Below are positions 11,805 through 21,047 of a stretch of 64,000 nt of DNA, piece after piece. Every line of letters starts with the position of its first letter. Positions within the stretch are counted from its first letter, which is position 1. The stretch is from Streptomyces spinosus (GTDB lineage Bacteria > Actinomycetota > Actinomycetes > Streptomycetales > Streptomycetaceae), in the NCBI RefSeq assembly GCF_020400655.1, contig NZ_JAINRC010000004.1, positions 62,001 to 126,000 on the forward strand, read 5' to 3'. Position numbers and translations under genes: made by a program. The notes below the pieces were generated by a model. That model ran no database searches. It was not told where the DNA came from and saw only the letters and a program-made list of their open reading frames with translations.

Positions 11805-13801
11805 CCACCCCGTTCCCCTTTACGGCCGTCGTCGGCCAGGACGACCTGCGGCTCGCGCTGCTGCTGAACGCCGTGTCGCCGGCGGTCGGCGGTGTGCTGG
11901 TGCGCGGCGAGAAGGGCACCGCGAAGTCCACGGCGGTACGGGCGCTGTCGGCGCTGCTGCCTCAGGTGGCCGTCGTCCCCGGGTGCCGGTTCTCGTGCGA
12001 TCCGGCCTCCCCCGACCCCGGCTGCCCGGACGGACCGCACGAGCCCGGCGAGGGCGCCGAGCGTCCGGCGCGGATGGTCGAGCTGCCGGTCGGCGCCTCC
12101 GAGGACCGGCTCGTCGGCGCCCTCGACATCGAGCGGGCGCTCGCCGAGGGAGTGAAGGCCTTCGAGCCGGGCCTGCTGGCCGAGGCGCACCGGGGCATCC
12201 TCTACGTCGACGAGGTGAACCTGCTCCACGACCACCTGGTCGACCTGCTGCTGGACGCGGCGGCGATGGGTGCCTCGTACGTGGAGCGCGAGGGTGTGTC
12301 CGTGCGGCACGCGGCCCGGTTCCTGCTCGTCGGCACCATGAACCCCGAAGAGGGCGAGCTGCGCCCGCAGTTGCTGGACCGGTTCGGGCTGACCGTGGAG
12401 GTGGCCGCCTCACGGGAGCCGGAGCAGCGGGTGGAGGTCGTGCGGCGCCGGCTGGCGTACGACGACGATCCGGCCGCCTTCGCCGCGCGCTGGGCCGGCG
12501 AGGAGGCCGCCGTACGGCAGCGGATCGTGGCGGCGCGGGACCTGCTGCCCCGGGTGCGGCTGGGCGACGGGGCGCTGCGGCAGATCGCGGCGACCTGCGC
12601 GGCCTTCGAGGTGGACGGCATGCGCGCCGACATCGTGATGGCCCGTACGGCGACCGCGCTGGCCGCGTGGGCCGGGCGGACCGACGTGCTCGCGGAGGAC
12701 GTGCGGCAGGCCGCGCTGCTGGCGCTCCCGCACCGCAGGCGGCGCAACCCGTTCGACGCGCCGGGCCTGGACGAGGACAAGCTGGACGAGACGCTGGAGC
12801 AGTTCTCCGGTGAGTCCCCCGACGACGATCCCGGCCCCGACGGCCCCGGTGGGGGCGGCGGACAGCCGGCGCCCGACAGCGGTCCGCGGGGCGACGGCGC
12901 CGGCGACGCGCGACCCGAGACGGGTGAGGGCGGGCAGCCGCAGGCGTCCGGCGGGCGGGAGCAGTCGGCCGTACGGGCCGCGGAACCCTTCCGGGCCAAG
13001 GCGCTGACCGTCCCCGGTGTCGGCGAGGGTGTGGCCGGGCGGCGGTCGCGGGCACGGACCGAGCACGGGCGGACCACCGGGGCCCGGCGGCCCCGGGGGG
13101 CGCTGACCAAGCTGCACCTGGCGGCGACCGTGCAGGCCGCCGCGCCGCACCAGCGGGCGCGGGGCAGGTCCGGGCCGGGGCTGGTCGTGCGGCGGGACGA
13201 TCTGCGGCAGGCGGTCCGTGAGGGGCGCGAGGGCAACCTCGTGCTGTTCGTCGTGGACGCCTCGGGGTCGATGGCGGCGCGGCAGCGGATGAGCGCCGTG
13301 AAGGGCGCCGTGCTGTCGCTGCTGCTGGACGCCTACCAGCGACGGGACAAGGTGGGCCTGGTGACGTTCCGGGGCTCGGGCGCCGAGGTCGCGCTGCCGC
13401 CGACGTCCTCGGTCGACGCCGCCGCCACGCGGCTGGAGTCGCTGCCGACCGGGGGGCGTACGCCGCTCGCCGCGGGGCTGCTCAAGGCGCACGAGGTGCT
13501 GCGGGTGGAGCGGCTGCGGGACCCGGCGCGCCGGGCGCTGGTGGTCGTGGTGACCGACGGGCGGGCCACCGGCGGCCCCGAGCCGGTCGCCCTCGCGGGG
13601 CGGGCGGCGCGGCTGTTCGCGGCCGAGCAGGTCGCGTCCGTGGTCGTGGACTGCGAGTCGGGGCCGGTGCGGCTCGGGCTCGCCGGACAGCTGGCCGGTG
13701 AGCTGGGCGGCACGGCCGTCACGCTGGACGACCTGCGGGCCGACTCGATCGCCGGGCTGGTCAGGGATGTGCAGGGGACGACGAAGAGGAGGGCCGCGTA
13801 A
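11801..13801 (+). CDS. Fused ChlI/ChlD-like AAA+ and VWA chelatase subunit
   Basis: This 666-residue protein combines the two motor subunits of class I metal chelatases. Residues 1-330 are a ChlI/BchI-type AAA+ ATPase with Walker [11 protein letters not shown], the [15 protein letters not shown]alker B region and [22 protein letters not shown] low-complexity acidic/glycine/proline linker spans about residues 335-400. A basic stretch follows, then a VWA domain with the MIDAS motif DASGSMAAR near residue 487. GTG 11801 overlaps the cobN stop. Since CobN needs an AAA+ and a VWA partner and no cobS/cobT is present, this protein most likely drives cobalt insertion. Magnesium chelation is unlikely because Streptomyces make no chlorophyll. 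Confidence 0.92.
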
Positions 13802-14400
13802 TGCCGCAGGGACAGCCGAGTGTCGTACCGGACGACGGGCTGACGACCCGTCAGCGCAGGAACCGTCCGCTGGTCGTCGTGCACACGGGCGTCGGCAAGG
13901 GCAAGTCCACCGCCGCGTTCGGGCTCGCGCTGCGCGCCTGGAACCAGGGGTGGCCCATCGGGGTGTTCCAGTTCGTCAAGTCGGCGAAGTGGAAGGTCGG
14001 CGAGGAGAACGCGCTCAGGGTGCTCGGCGCCTCCGGCGAGGGCGGGAGCGTCGACTGGCACAAGATGGGCGAGGGCTGGTCGTGGGTCCAGCGCGACGCG
14101 CAGATGGACAACGAGGAGAAGGCCCGCGAGGGCTGGGAGCAGGTGAAGCGGGACCTGGCCGCCGAGACGTACCGGCTGTACGTGCTCGACGAGTTCGCGT
14201 ACCCGATGCACTGGGGCTGGGTCGACACCGACGAGGTCGTCGACGTGCTGCGCGGCCGTCCCGGCACCCAGCACGTGGTGATCACCGGGCGGAACGCGCC
14301 GGAGAAACTGGTGGACCTCGCCGACCTCGTCACCGACATGTCCAAGGTCAAGCACCCCATGGACGCGGGGCAGAAGGGCCAGAAGGGCATCGAGTGGTGA
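13801..14400 (+). CDS. cobO: Cob(I)yrinic acid a,c-diamide adenosyltransferase CobO
   Basis: CobO transfers the 5'-deoxyadenosyl group of ATP to reduced cobalt. The 199-residue protein is a CobA/CobO-type P-loop enzyme. It shows the inverted-order nucleotide loop GVGKGKSTAAFG near residue 30, QFVKSAKWKVGEE, a Walker-B-like LYVLDEFAYPMHWGW, and VITGRNAPEKLVDLADLVTDM near the C-terminus. TAATG couples it to the chelatase gene upstream. It has a short N-terminal extension compared with enterobacterial CobA. Confidence 0.96.
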   Translation: MPQGQPSVVPDDGLTTRQRRNRPLVVVHTGVGKGKSTAAFGLALRAWNQGWPIGVFQFVKSAKWKVGEENALRVLGASGEGGSVDWHKMGEGWSWVQRDAQMDNEEKAREGWEQVKRDLAAETYRLYVLDEFAYPMHWGWVDTDEVVDVLRGRPGTQHVVITGRNAPEKLVDLADLVTDMSKVKHPMDAGQKGQKGIEW

Positions 14401-15767
14401 TGTCCGTCCCCCGGCTGGTCATCGCCGCGCCCTCCTCGGGCAGCGGCAAGACCACCGTCGCCACGGGGCTGATGGCCGCGTTCGCCGCGCGGGGGCTCGC
14501 CGTGTCCCCGCACAAGGTCGGACCGGACTACATCGACCCCGGGTACCACGCCCTCGCGACCGGACGGGCGGGGCGCAACCTCGACGCGTACCTGTGCGGG
14601 CCGGAGCTGATCGCTCCGCTGTTCCTGCACGGGGCGCGGGGGTGCGACCTCGCGGTGGTCGAGGGCGTGATGGGGCTGTTCGACGGGGCCGCCGGCGAGG
14701 GTGAGCTGGCGTCCACCGCACAGGTCGCCAAGCTGCTGCGGGCGCCGGTGGTGCTCGTCGTGGACGCGTCCTCGCAGTCGCGGTCGGTGGCGGCGCTGGT
14801 GCACGGGTTCGCGTCCTGGGATCCCGAGGTGCGGGTCGGTGGCGTGATCCTGAACAAGGTCGCCTCCGACCGGCATGAGCAGTTGCTGCGGGAGGCGCTG
14901 GACGCGGCGGGGGTGCCGGTGCTGGGCGCCTTGCGGCGGGCCGAGCAGGTGGACGTGCCCTCGCGGCACCTGGGGCTGGTTCCGGTCGCCGAGAGGCGCG
15001 CCGCCGCGGTCGACGCCGTCGCGGCGATGGCCGCGCAGGTGGTACGAGGGTGTGACCTGGAAGCGCTGGAGGCACTCGCCCGCAGCGCCGGTGCCCTCCC
15101 GGGGGGCTCCGCCCCCTGGACCCCCGAGCCGCCCGCCCACGACGACCCGTCGGCCGGCGGGCGCGGGCCCGTGGTCGCCGTGGCCGGCGGGCCCGCCTTC
15201 ACCTTCTCCTACGCCGAGCACACCGAGCTGCTCGCCGCCGCCGGTGCCGAGGTCGTCACCTTCGACCCGCTGCGGGACGAGCGACTGCCCGGGGGAACCG
15301 CCGGGCTGGTGATCGGCGGCGGCTTCCCCGAGGTGTACGCCGCCGAGCTGTCCGCCAACGAGCCCCTGCGCAAGGCCGTCGCGGACCTCGCGTGCTCCGG
15401 CGCCCCCGTGGCCGCCGAGTGCGCCGGTCTCCTCTATCTGTGCCGCGAGCTGGACGGGCAGCCCCTGTGCGGGGTGCTCGACGCCACCGCGCGGATGACC
15501 GGCCGGCTGACCCTCGGCTACCGGGACGCCGTGGCCGTCGGCGACAGCGCGCTGGCGGCGGCCGGGACGCGGATGCGGGGTCACGAGTTCCACCGCACCG
15601 CCGTCGAGCCGGGCGCCGGCGCCGCTCCCGCCTGGGGCGTGCGGGCCCCGGTCCGGCGGGTCGAAGGTTTCGTACAGCAGGGCGTGCACGCGAGTTACCT
15701 GCACACGCACTGGGCGTCCGAGCCCGGTGTCGCCCGTCGGTTCGTGGAGAGGTGCCGGACGTCATGA
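14400..15767 (+). CDS. cobB: Cobyrinic / hydrogenobyrinic acid a,c-diamide synthase CobB
   Basis: CobB amidates the a and c carboxylates of the corrin ring with glutamine and ATP. The 455-residue protein has an N-terminal ATPase ([39 protein letters not shown]) and a C-terminal class I-like amidotransferase. The latter carries GGGFPEVYAAELSAN, the cysteine in AAECAGLLYL and the histidine region ASYLHTHW. A proline-rich linker (about residues 220-245) separates the halves. I chose ATG 14400, which overlaps the cobO stop as TGATG; two in-frame GTG codons lie directly before it. In the aerobic route the product feeds CobN. Confidence 0.95.
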   Translation: MSVPRLVIAAPSSGSGKTTVATGLMAAFAARGLAVSPHKVGPDYIDPGYHALATGRAGRNLDAYLCGPELIAPLFLHGARGCDLAVVEGVMGLFDGAAGEGELASTAQVAKLLRAPVVLVVDASSQSRSVAALVHGFASWDPEVRVGGVILNKVASDRHEQLLREALDAAGVPVLGALRRAEQVDVPSRHLGLVPVAERRAAAVDAVAAMAAQVVRGCDLEALEALARSAGALPGGSAPWTPEPPAHDDPSAGGRGPVVAVAGGPAFTFSYAEHTELLAAAGAEVVTFDPLRDERLPGGTAGLVIGGGFPEVYAAELSANEPLRKAVADLACSGAPVAAECAGLLYLCRELDGQPLCGVLDATARMTGRLTLGYRDAVAVGDSALAAAGTRMRGHEFHRTAVEPGAGAAPAWGVRAPVRRVEGFVQQGVHASYLHTHWASEPGVARRFVERCRTS

Positions 15768-16495
15768 GCAGCAGGCTGGTCGGGGTCGGGGTCGGTCCCG
15801 GTGATCCGGAGCTGGTGACCGTGAAGGGGGTCAACGCGCTGCGGGCCGCCGATGTCGTCGTCGTACCCGTCCTGGACACCGGGGAGCGGGGGCGGGCCGA
15901 GGCGACGGTCCTGCACTACGTGCCCGCGGAGAGGATCGTCCGGGTGGTGTTCGCGCTGAACGAGCGGACCGACCGGGCGCGGCGGGAGGCGGCCTGGGAC
16001 GCGGCCGGTGCCCGGGTCGCCGAGCTGCTCGCCCGGCACGGGTCCGTCGCGTTCGCCACCATCGGCGACCCGAACGTGTACTCGACGTTCACGTACCTCG
16101 CGCAGACCATCGCCGAGCTGGTGCCGGGTGTCACCGTGGAGACGGTGCCCGGGATCACCGCCATGCAGGATCTCGCGGCGCGCTCGGGGGCCGTGCTGAC
16201 CGAGGGCACCGAGCCGCTGACCCTGGTGCCGGTGACGGCCGGGTCGGCGGTGCTGAAGGAGGCGCTGGCGGGGCCGGGGACGGTCGTGGCGTACAAGTTC
16301 GGGCGGCAGGCCGCCGAGGTCGCGGAGGCGCTGCGGGAGACCGGGCGGCTCGGGGACGCGGTGTGGGGCTCGGCGCTGGGGCTGCCGGAGGAGTCGGTGC
16401 GGCCGGCCGCCGAGCTGGACGGGACGCCGCTGCCGTACCTGTCGACGCTGATCGCGCCACCGCGCCGGGACGGCGGCCGGGGCGGAAAGCTGTGA
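15764..16495 (+). CDS. cobI: Precorrin-2 C20-methyltransferase CobI
   Basis: CobI methylates C20 of precorrin-2 with S-adenosylmethionine. The 243-residue single-domain protein carries the SAM-dependent tetrapyrrole methylase features GVGVGPGDPELVTVKG at the N-terminus, FATIGDPNVYSTFTYLAQ and TVPGITAMQDLAAR. It is a stand-alone CobI, not the CobI-CobJ fusion I recall from mycobacteria. ATG 15764 overlaps cobB by 4 nt. Only 11 nt separate its stop from the stop of the oppositely oriented ZIP gene, so the first cobalamin transcription unit ends here. Confidence 0.94.
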   Translation: MSSRLVGVGVGPGDPELVTVKGVNALRAADVVVVPVLDTGERGRAEATVLHYVPAERIVRVVFALNERTDRARREAAWDAAGARVAELLARHGSVAFATIGDPNVYSTFTYLAQTIAELVPGVTVETVPGITAMQDLAARSGAVLTEGTEPLTLVPVTAGSAVLKEALAGPGTVVAYKFGRQAAEVAEALRETGRLGDAVWGSALGLPEESVRPAAELDGTPLPYLSTLIAPPRRDGGRGGKL

Positions 16496-16506
16496 CACGG
16501 CCCGGT

Positions 16507-17235
16507 TCATCCCGTGACGCCCACCACCAGCCAGATGAAGGCCGCGCCCGCGATCGTGCACAGCAGGGTGGAGCGGGCGGGGTGTTCGTGGTGGGCCTCG
16601 GGGAGGATCTCCGCCGCGGCGAGGTACAGCAGCGCGCCGCCGAACAGGCCGAGATAGCCGCCGAGGACGCCCGCCGGGACGGTGAGGAACGTGGACGCGG
16701 CGGCTCCGGCGACGGGGGCGACCGCGTCCGCGAAGAGCATGGCCAGGGCCTTGCGGCGGGCGTTGCCGTACAGGCTGGTGAGGGTGAAGGTGTTGAAGCC
16801 GTCCGCGAAGTCGTGGGCGATGACGGCCAGCGCGACCGCGGTGCCCATCCCCTCGCCCACCTGGAACGACGCGCCGATCGCCACGCCGTCCATCAGGCTG
16901 TGGCCCACCATCGCCCCGGCCGCCGTCAGGCCCACCTCGGGGGCCCTGTGCCGGTGTTCGTCCGCCCCGTGCGAGGCCCGGCGGACCGCCAGCAGGCGTT
17001 CCACCAGATGGGCGAGGAGGAAGCCGGCCAGGAACAGCAGGAGCGCGGCCGGGACGCCGTGGACCTCGGCGCCCGCCGCCCGCAGCGCCTCGGGCAGCAG
17101 GTCCAGGCAGGCCACCCCGAGCATCAGCCCGCCGGCCAGGCCCAGCACCAGATGGCGGCGGTCGGTCACCCGCTGTGCCGTCCAGCCGCCGGCCAGCGTC
17201 ATCAGGAACGCGCCGAGCGCGACGAAGACCGCCAT
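16507..17235 (-). CDS. ZIP-family divalent metal transporter inserted antisense in the cob cluster
   Basis: The 242-residue membrane protein has about eight hydrophobic segments and the paired metal-site motifs of ZIP carriers: VGHSLMDGVAIGASFQ near residue 110 and VIAHDFADGFNTF near residue 140. A histidine-containing loop (SHGADEHRHRAPE) lies between helices, as is common for metal-handling loops. A late GGALLYLAAAEILPEAHHEH segment adds more potential ligands. It lies between cobI and cobM on the opposite strand. The location suggests cobalt supply for corrin synthesis, but zinc, iron or manganese are equally possible from sequence. Its start is 82 nt from cobM, so the two promoters are divergent. 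Confidence 0.88.
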   Translation of the reverse strand: MAVFVALGAFLMTLAGGWTAQRVTDRRHLVLGLAGGLMLGVACLDLLPEALRAAGAEVHGVPAALLLFLAGFLLAHLVERLLAVRRASHGADEHRHRAPEVGLTAAGAMVGHSLMDGVAIGASFQVGEGMGTAVALAVIAHDFADGFNTFTLTSLYGNARRKALAMLFADAVAPVAGAAASTFLTVPAGVLGGYLGLFGGALLYLAAAEILPEAHHEHPARSTLLCTIAGAAFIWLVVGVTG

Positions 17236-17317
17236 AGGCCCTTGCTATCGGATGGAACCGCGTTCCCGCACGTCCGACAGCCATAACCGCAGTACTCGTA
17301 GGAGAGGACCGATTCCC

Positions 17318-18136
17318 ATGGCCGATGCCCCCACCGGCAAGGTGACCTTCGTCGGTGCCGGCCCCGGCGCCGCCGACCTGCTGACGTTCCGTGCCGCGCG
17401 CGCCATCGCCGAGGCCGACGTCGTGATCTGGGCCGCGAGCCTGGTCCAGGCGGAGGTCCTCGGACACGCCCGCGAGGACGCCGAGATCCTGGACTCGGCG
17501 GCCATGTCGCTGGAGGACGTCGTCGCGGTGTACCGACGCGCGTTCGAGGAGGGACTCCGGGTGGCCCGCATCCACTCCGGCGACCCGGCCCTGTGGGGCG
17601 GCACGCAGGAGCAGCTGGACCGCTGCCAGGAGATCGGCATCGCGACCGAGGTCGTGCCGGGCGTCTCCTCCTTCTCCGCCGTGGCCGCGCTGGCCCGGCG
17701 CGAGCTGACGATTCCCGAGGTCGCGCAGTCCGTGGTGCTGACCCGGCTGGGCGGGGGCAAGACGCCGATGCCGCCCGGCGAGGAGGTCCGCGAGTTCGCC
17801 CGTCACGGGACCACCATGGCGATCTTCCTGTCGGCGGCGCGCAGCGGGCAGCTGGTGCGGGAGCTGCTGGAGGGCGGCTACCCGACGAGCACCCCGGTGG
17901 TGATCGCGTACCAGGCGACCTGGCCGGAGGAGCTGGTCGTGAAGTGCACGATCGGCACGCTGGAGGAGACCGTCAAGGAGCACCGGCTCTGGAAGCACAC
18001 ACTGTTCCTGGTCGGTCCGGCGCTGGACGCGCACGGAACGCGTTCGCACCTGTACCACCCGGGTCACTTCCACGGCTACCGCAAGGCCGACCCCGAGGCG
18101 CGGCGGGCGCTGCGCGAGCAGCGGGCGAAGAGTTGA
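17318..18136 (+). CDS. cobM: Precorrin-4 C11-methyltransferase CobM
   Basis: CobM methylates C11 of precorrin-4 (CbiF in the anaerobic route). The 272-residue protein has the methylase signatures VTFVGAGPGAADLLTFRA, RIHSGDPALWGGTQEQ, VVPGVSSFSAVAALAR and VVIAYQATWPEELV. AGGAGAGGA lies ahead of ATG 17318. It opens the second cobalamin transcription unit, whose promoter must lie in the 82-nt gap with the ZIP gene. I could not find a second B12 box in that gap. It overlaps cobL by 4 nt. Confidence 0.95.
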   Translation: MADAPTGKVTFVGAGPGAADLLTFRAARAIAEADVVIWAASLVQAEVLGHAREDAEILDSAAMSLEDVVAVYRRAFEEGLRVARIHSGDPALWGGTQEQLDRCQEIGIATEVVPGVSSFSAVAALARRELTIPEVAQSVVLTRLGGGKTPMPPGEEVREFARHGTTMAIFLSAARSGQLVRELLEGGYPTSTPVVIAYQATWPEELVVKCTIGTLEETVKEHRLWKHTLFLVGPALDAHGTRSHLYHPGHFHGYRKADPEARRALREQRAKS

Positions 18137-19368
18137 TCACCGTCGTCGGTGCGGGGACCGGGGCGCCGGTGCCCGCGGACGTCCTCGCCGGGGCCGCGCT
18201 GGTCGTCGGCGGGCGGCGGCACCTGGACGCCGTACGGCTGCCCGAGGGGGCGGAGCGGGTGGTGCTCGGTCCGCTGGCTCCGGCGCTGGAGGCCATCGCC
18301 GGGTACGTCGGCAAGGAGCTGCCGGTGGTCGTGCTGGCGTCCGGGGACCCGGGGTTCTTCGGGATCGTGCGGGCGCTGGCCGAACGGTTCGGGTCCGGGC
18401 TGCTGGACGTGCGGCCGGGGGTGTCCTCCGTGGCCGCCGCCTTCGCCCGGATCGGACTGCCCTGGGACGACGCGGTCGTGGTCAGCGCGCACGGCCGGGA
18501 CCTGCGGACGGCGGTGAACGTGTGCCGGGCGCGGCCGAAGGTGGCCGTGCTGACCGGGCCCGGCGCCGGTCCGGCCGAGCTGGGGGCCGCGCTCCCCGGT
18601 GACCGGACCCTGGTCGTGGCGCGCGCGCTCGGCGATCCGGGGCGGGAGCGCGTGGAGCGGGTGACGGCCGCCGAGGCGGCGGCGCGGGACTGGGGCACGG
18701 CGGTGAGCGTGGTGCTGTGCCTGGACGAGTCGCGGGCGCTCGGCGCGGTGCGGACGGTGGCCGGTGTGCCCGGCGCGCCGGACCGGTGGGCCCTGGAGGA
18801 GGGCGCGTTCGCGCACCGGGACTCGATGATCACCAAGTTCGAGGTGCGGGCGCTGGCCCTGGCCCGGCTGGGGCCGCGCCTGGGCGACCTGGTGTGGGAC
18901 GTGGGCGCCGGGTCGGGCTCGGTCGCGGTGGAGTGCGCGCGGCTCGGGGCCGCCGTCGTCGCCGTGGAGAAGACCCCGGACGGGGTGGCGCGCATCCGTG
19001 CCAACGCGGACGCCCACGGCGTCGGCGTGGAGGTGGTGCACGGCTCGGCGCCGGACGCCCTGGCGGGGCTGGCCGGCGATCCCGACGCGGTGTTCGTCGG
19101 CGGCGGGGGCCGGGAGCTGCCCGCCGTGGTGACCGCGTGCGCGCGGCGGGCCCGGCGGACGGTCGTCGTCGCCATGGCCGCGCTGGACCGGGTGCCGGCG
19201 GCCCGGCAGGCGCTGGCGGAGGCCGGGTTCACCTGCGACGGGGTGCTGTTGCAGTCCTCGCGCCTCGCGCCGCTGCCGGGGGACGTCACCCGGCTCGCGG
19301 CCACCAATCCTGTGTTCCTGCTGTGGGGCGTGAGAACCCCGGTGTCTAGTGAAGGAGTAGTCCAGTGA
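18133..19368 (+). CDS. cobL: Precorrin-6Y C5,15-methyltransferase (decarboxylating) CobL
   Basis: CobL methylates C5 and C15 and decarboxylates the C12 acetate arm. The 411-residue protein is the full two-domain form. The N-terminal CbiE-type methylase has VVGAGTGAPVPADVLAG and VLASGDPGFFGI; the C-terminal CbiT-type Rossmann methylase has LVWDVGAGSGSVAVE near residue 255 and a VFVGGGGRELPAVV strand. The likely start is TTG 18133, overlapping the cobM stop as TTGA. No ATG or GTG fits the start of the domain better. The rare TTG may lower its translation. Confidence 0.92.
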   Translation: MITVVGAGTGAPVPADVLAGAALVVGGRRHLDAVRLPEGAERVVLGPLAPALEAIAGYVGKELPVVVLASGDPGFFGIVRALAERFGSGLLDVRPGVSSVAAAFARIGLPWDDAVVVSAHGRDLRTAVNVCRARPKVAVLTGPGAGPAELGAALPGDRTLVVARALGDPGRERVERVTAAEAAARDWGTAVSVVLCLDESRALGAVRTVAGVPGAPDRWALEEGAFAHRDSMITKFEVRALALARLGPRLGDLVWDVGAGSGSVAVECARLGAAVVAVEKTPDGVARIRANADAHGVGVEVVHGSAPDALAGLAGDPDAVFVGGGGRELPAVVTACARRARRTVVVAMAALDRVPAARQALAEAGFTCDGVLLQSSRLAPLPGDVTRLAATNPVFLLWGVRTPVSSEGVVQ

Positions 19369-21047
19369 TCGGCCTGTTTTCCGCCACCGCGGCGGGGGCG
19401 GCGGCGCGGGACCGGCTGGCCGCGGCCTGGCCGGAGCGCACGCGCGTCTACGAGGGTCCCGTCGGGGAGGCCGTCCGGGCCGCGTTCGCGGAGTGCGAGC
19501 AGCTGGTGTGCTTCCTGGCGACCGGCGCGGTGGTACGGCTGCTCGCACCGCTGCTCGCCGGCAAGGCGGCCGACCCGGGTGTGGTGTGCGTGGACGAGGG
19601 CGGCCGGTTCGCGGTGTCGCTGCTCGGCGGGCACGGCGGCGGTGCCAACGCGCTCGCCCGCGAGGTGGGCGCGGTGCTGGGCGCCGAGCCGGTGGTGACG
19701 ACCGCGACGGACGCGGCCGGGCTGCCGGGCCTGGACACGCTCGGGCTGCCGTACGAGGGGTCGGTCGCCGCGGTCTCCCGTGCGCTGCTGGACGGCGAAC
19801 CGGTCGCGCTGGAGGCGGAGGTGGCGTGGCCGCTGCCGCCGCTGCCGGTGGCAGCCGAGGGGGCGTACACGATCCGGGTGACCGACCGGGCCGTCACGGC
19901 GGGCGAGCGGGAGGTGCTGCTCCGGCCGCCGTCGCTGGTGGTCGGGGTCGGCGCGTCGAAGGGCGCGCCGGCCGAGGAGGTCGTCGGCCTGGTCGAGGAG
20001 GCGCTGCGGGAGGCGGGCCTGTCGCCGCGGTCGGTCGCCGAGCTGGCCACCGTGGACGCCAAGGCCGGGGAGCCGGGCATCGTGGCCGCCGCCGAACGGC
20101 TCGGGGTGCCCCTGGTGTCGTACTCCGCCGGGGAACTGGCGGCGGTCGAGGTGCCCAACCCGTCCGAGGCGCCCCTCGCGGCCGTCGGCACCCCGTCGGT
20201 CGCGGAGGCCGCCGCCCTGGTCCGGGGCGGTGAACTCCTCGTCCCCAAGCGGAAGTCGGGCGCGCGGCCCGCCATGGCGACCTGTGCGGTCGTACGGCGT
20301 CCGGGGCGCGGACGGCTGGCGGTCGTCGGCCTCGGGCCGGGCGCCCGGGACCTGCTCACCCCGCGCGCGGCGGCCGAGCTGCGGCGGGCGTCGGTGCTGG
20401 TCGGGCTCGACCAGTACGTGGACCAGATCCGCGATCTGCTGCGGCCCGGCACCCGGGTGCTGGAGTCGGGGCTCGGCGCGGAGGAGGAGCGGGCCCGGAC
20501 GGCGGTCGCACAGGCCCGCGAGGGGCACGCGGTGGCGCTGATCGGCAGCGGGGACGCGGGCGTGTACGCCATGGCCTCCCCGGCGCTCGCCGAGGCCTCG
20601 GACGACATCGACGTGGTCGGGGTGCCCGGGGTGACGGCCGCGCTGGCCGCCGGGGCGGTCCTGGGCGCGCCGCTGGGCCACGACCACGTGTCCATCAGCC
20701 TGTCCGACCTGCACACGCCCTGGGACGTCATCGAGCGCCGGGTGCGCGCGGCGGCCGAGTCGGACCTCGTCGTCACCTTCTACAACCCACGCTCCCGGGG
20801 CCGCGACTGGCAGCTGCCGAAGGCGCTGGGCATCCTCGCCGAGCACCGGGACGCCGGAACTCCGGTCGGTGTCGTCCGCAACGCCTCCCGCGCCGACGAG
20901 TCCGCCCGGATCACCACGCTCGCCGCGCTCGACCCCGCGACGGTCGACATGATGACGGTCGTGACGGTGGGCAACACCGCGACCCGGAACATCGCCGGGC
21001 GCATGGTGACACCGCGCGGCTACCGCTGGCAGGAGGACCCGAGGTGA
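19365..21047 (+). CDS. cobJ: CbiG-CobJ fusion: cobalt-precorrin-5A hydrolase domain plus precorrin-3B C17-methyltransferase
   Basis: The 560-residue protein joins two corrin enzymes. Residues 1 to about 310 match CbiG (GLFSATAAGAAARDRLA, FLATGAVVRLLAPLL, SLLGGHGGGANALA, then VVGVGASKGAPAEEV and LATVDAKAGEPGI), which opens the ring lactone in the anaerobic route. Residues from about 315 are the SAM methylase CobJ/CbiH (LAVVGLGPGARDLLTPRA, LIGSGDAGVYAMASP, VVTFYNPRSRGRDW), which contracts the ring at C17. GTG 19365 overlaps cobL and has GAAGGAG upstream. An anaerobic-type CbiG beside aerobic CobN is notable, although I believe this fusion is common in actinobacteria. Confidence 0.93.
   Translation: MIGLFSATAAGAAARDRLAAAWPERTRVYEGPVGEAVRAAFAECEQLVCFLATGAVVRLLAPLLAGKAADPGVVCVDEGGRFAVSLLGGHGGGANALAREVGAVLGAEPVVTTATDAAGLPGLDTLGLPYEGSVAAVSRALLDGEPVALEAEVAWPLPPLPVAAEGAYTIRVTDRAVTAGEREVLLRPPSLVVGVGASKGAPAEEVVGLVEEALREAGLSPRSVAELATVDAKAGEPGIVAAAERLGVPLVSYSAGELAAVEVPNPSEAPLAAVGTPSVAEAAALVRGGELLVPKRKSGARPAMATCAVVRRPGRGRLAVVGLGPGARDLLTPRAAAELRRASVLVGLDQYVDQIRDLLRPGTRVLESGLGAEEERARTAVAQAREGHAVALIGSGDAGVYAMASPALAEASDDIDVVGVPGVTAALAAGAVLGAPLGHDHVSISLSDLHTPWDVIERRVRAAAESDLVVTFYNPRSRGRDWQLPKALGILAEHRDAGTPVGVVRNASRADESARITTLAALDPATVDMMTVVTVGNTATRNIAGRMVTPRGYRWQEDPR

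Noticed and set aside
17236..17317. Second cobalamin riboswitch before cobM
   Set aside because: The gap is only 82 nt and has no GCCACTG box or other aptamer core.
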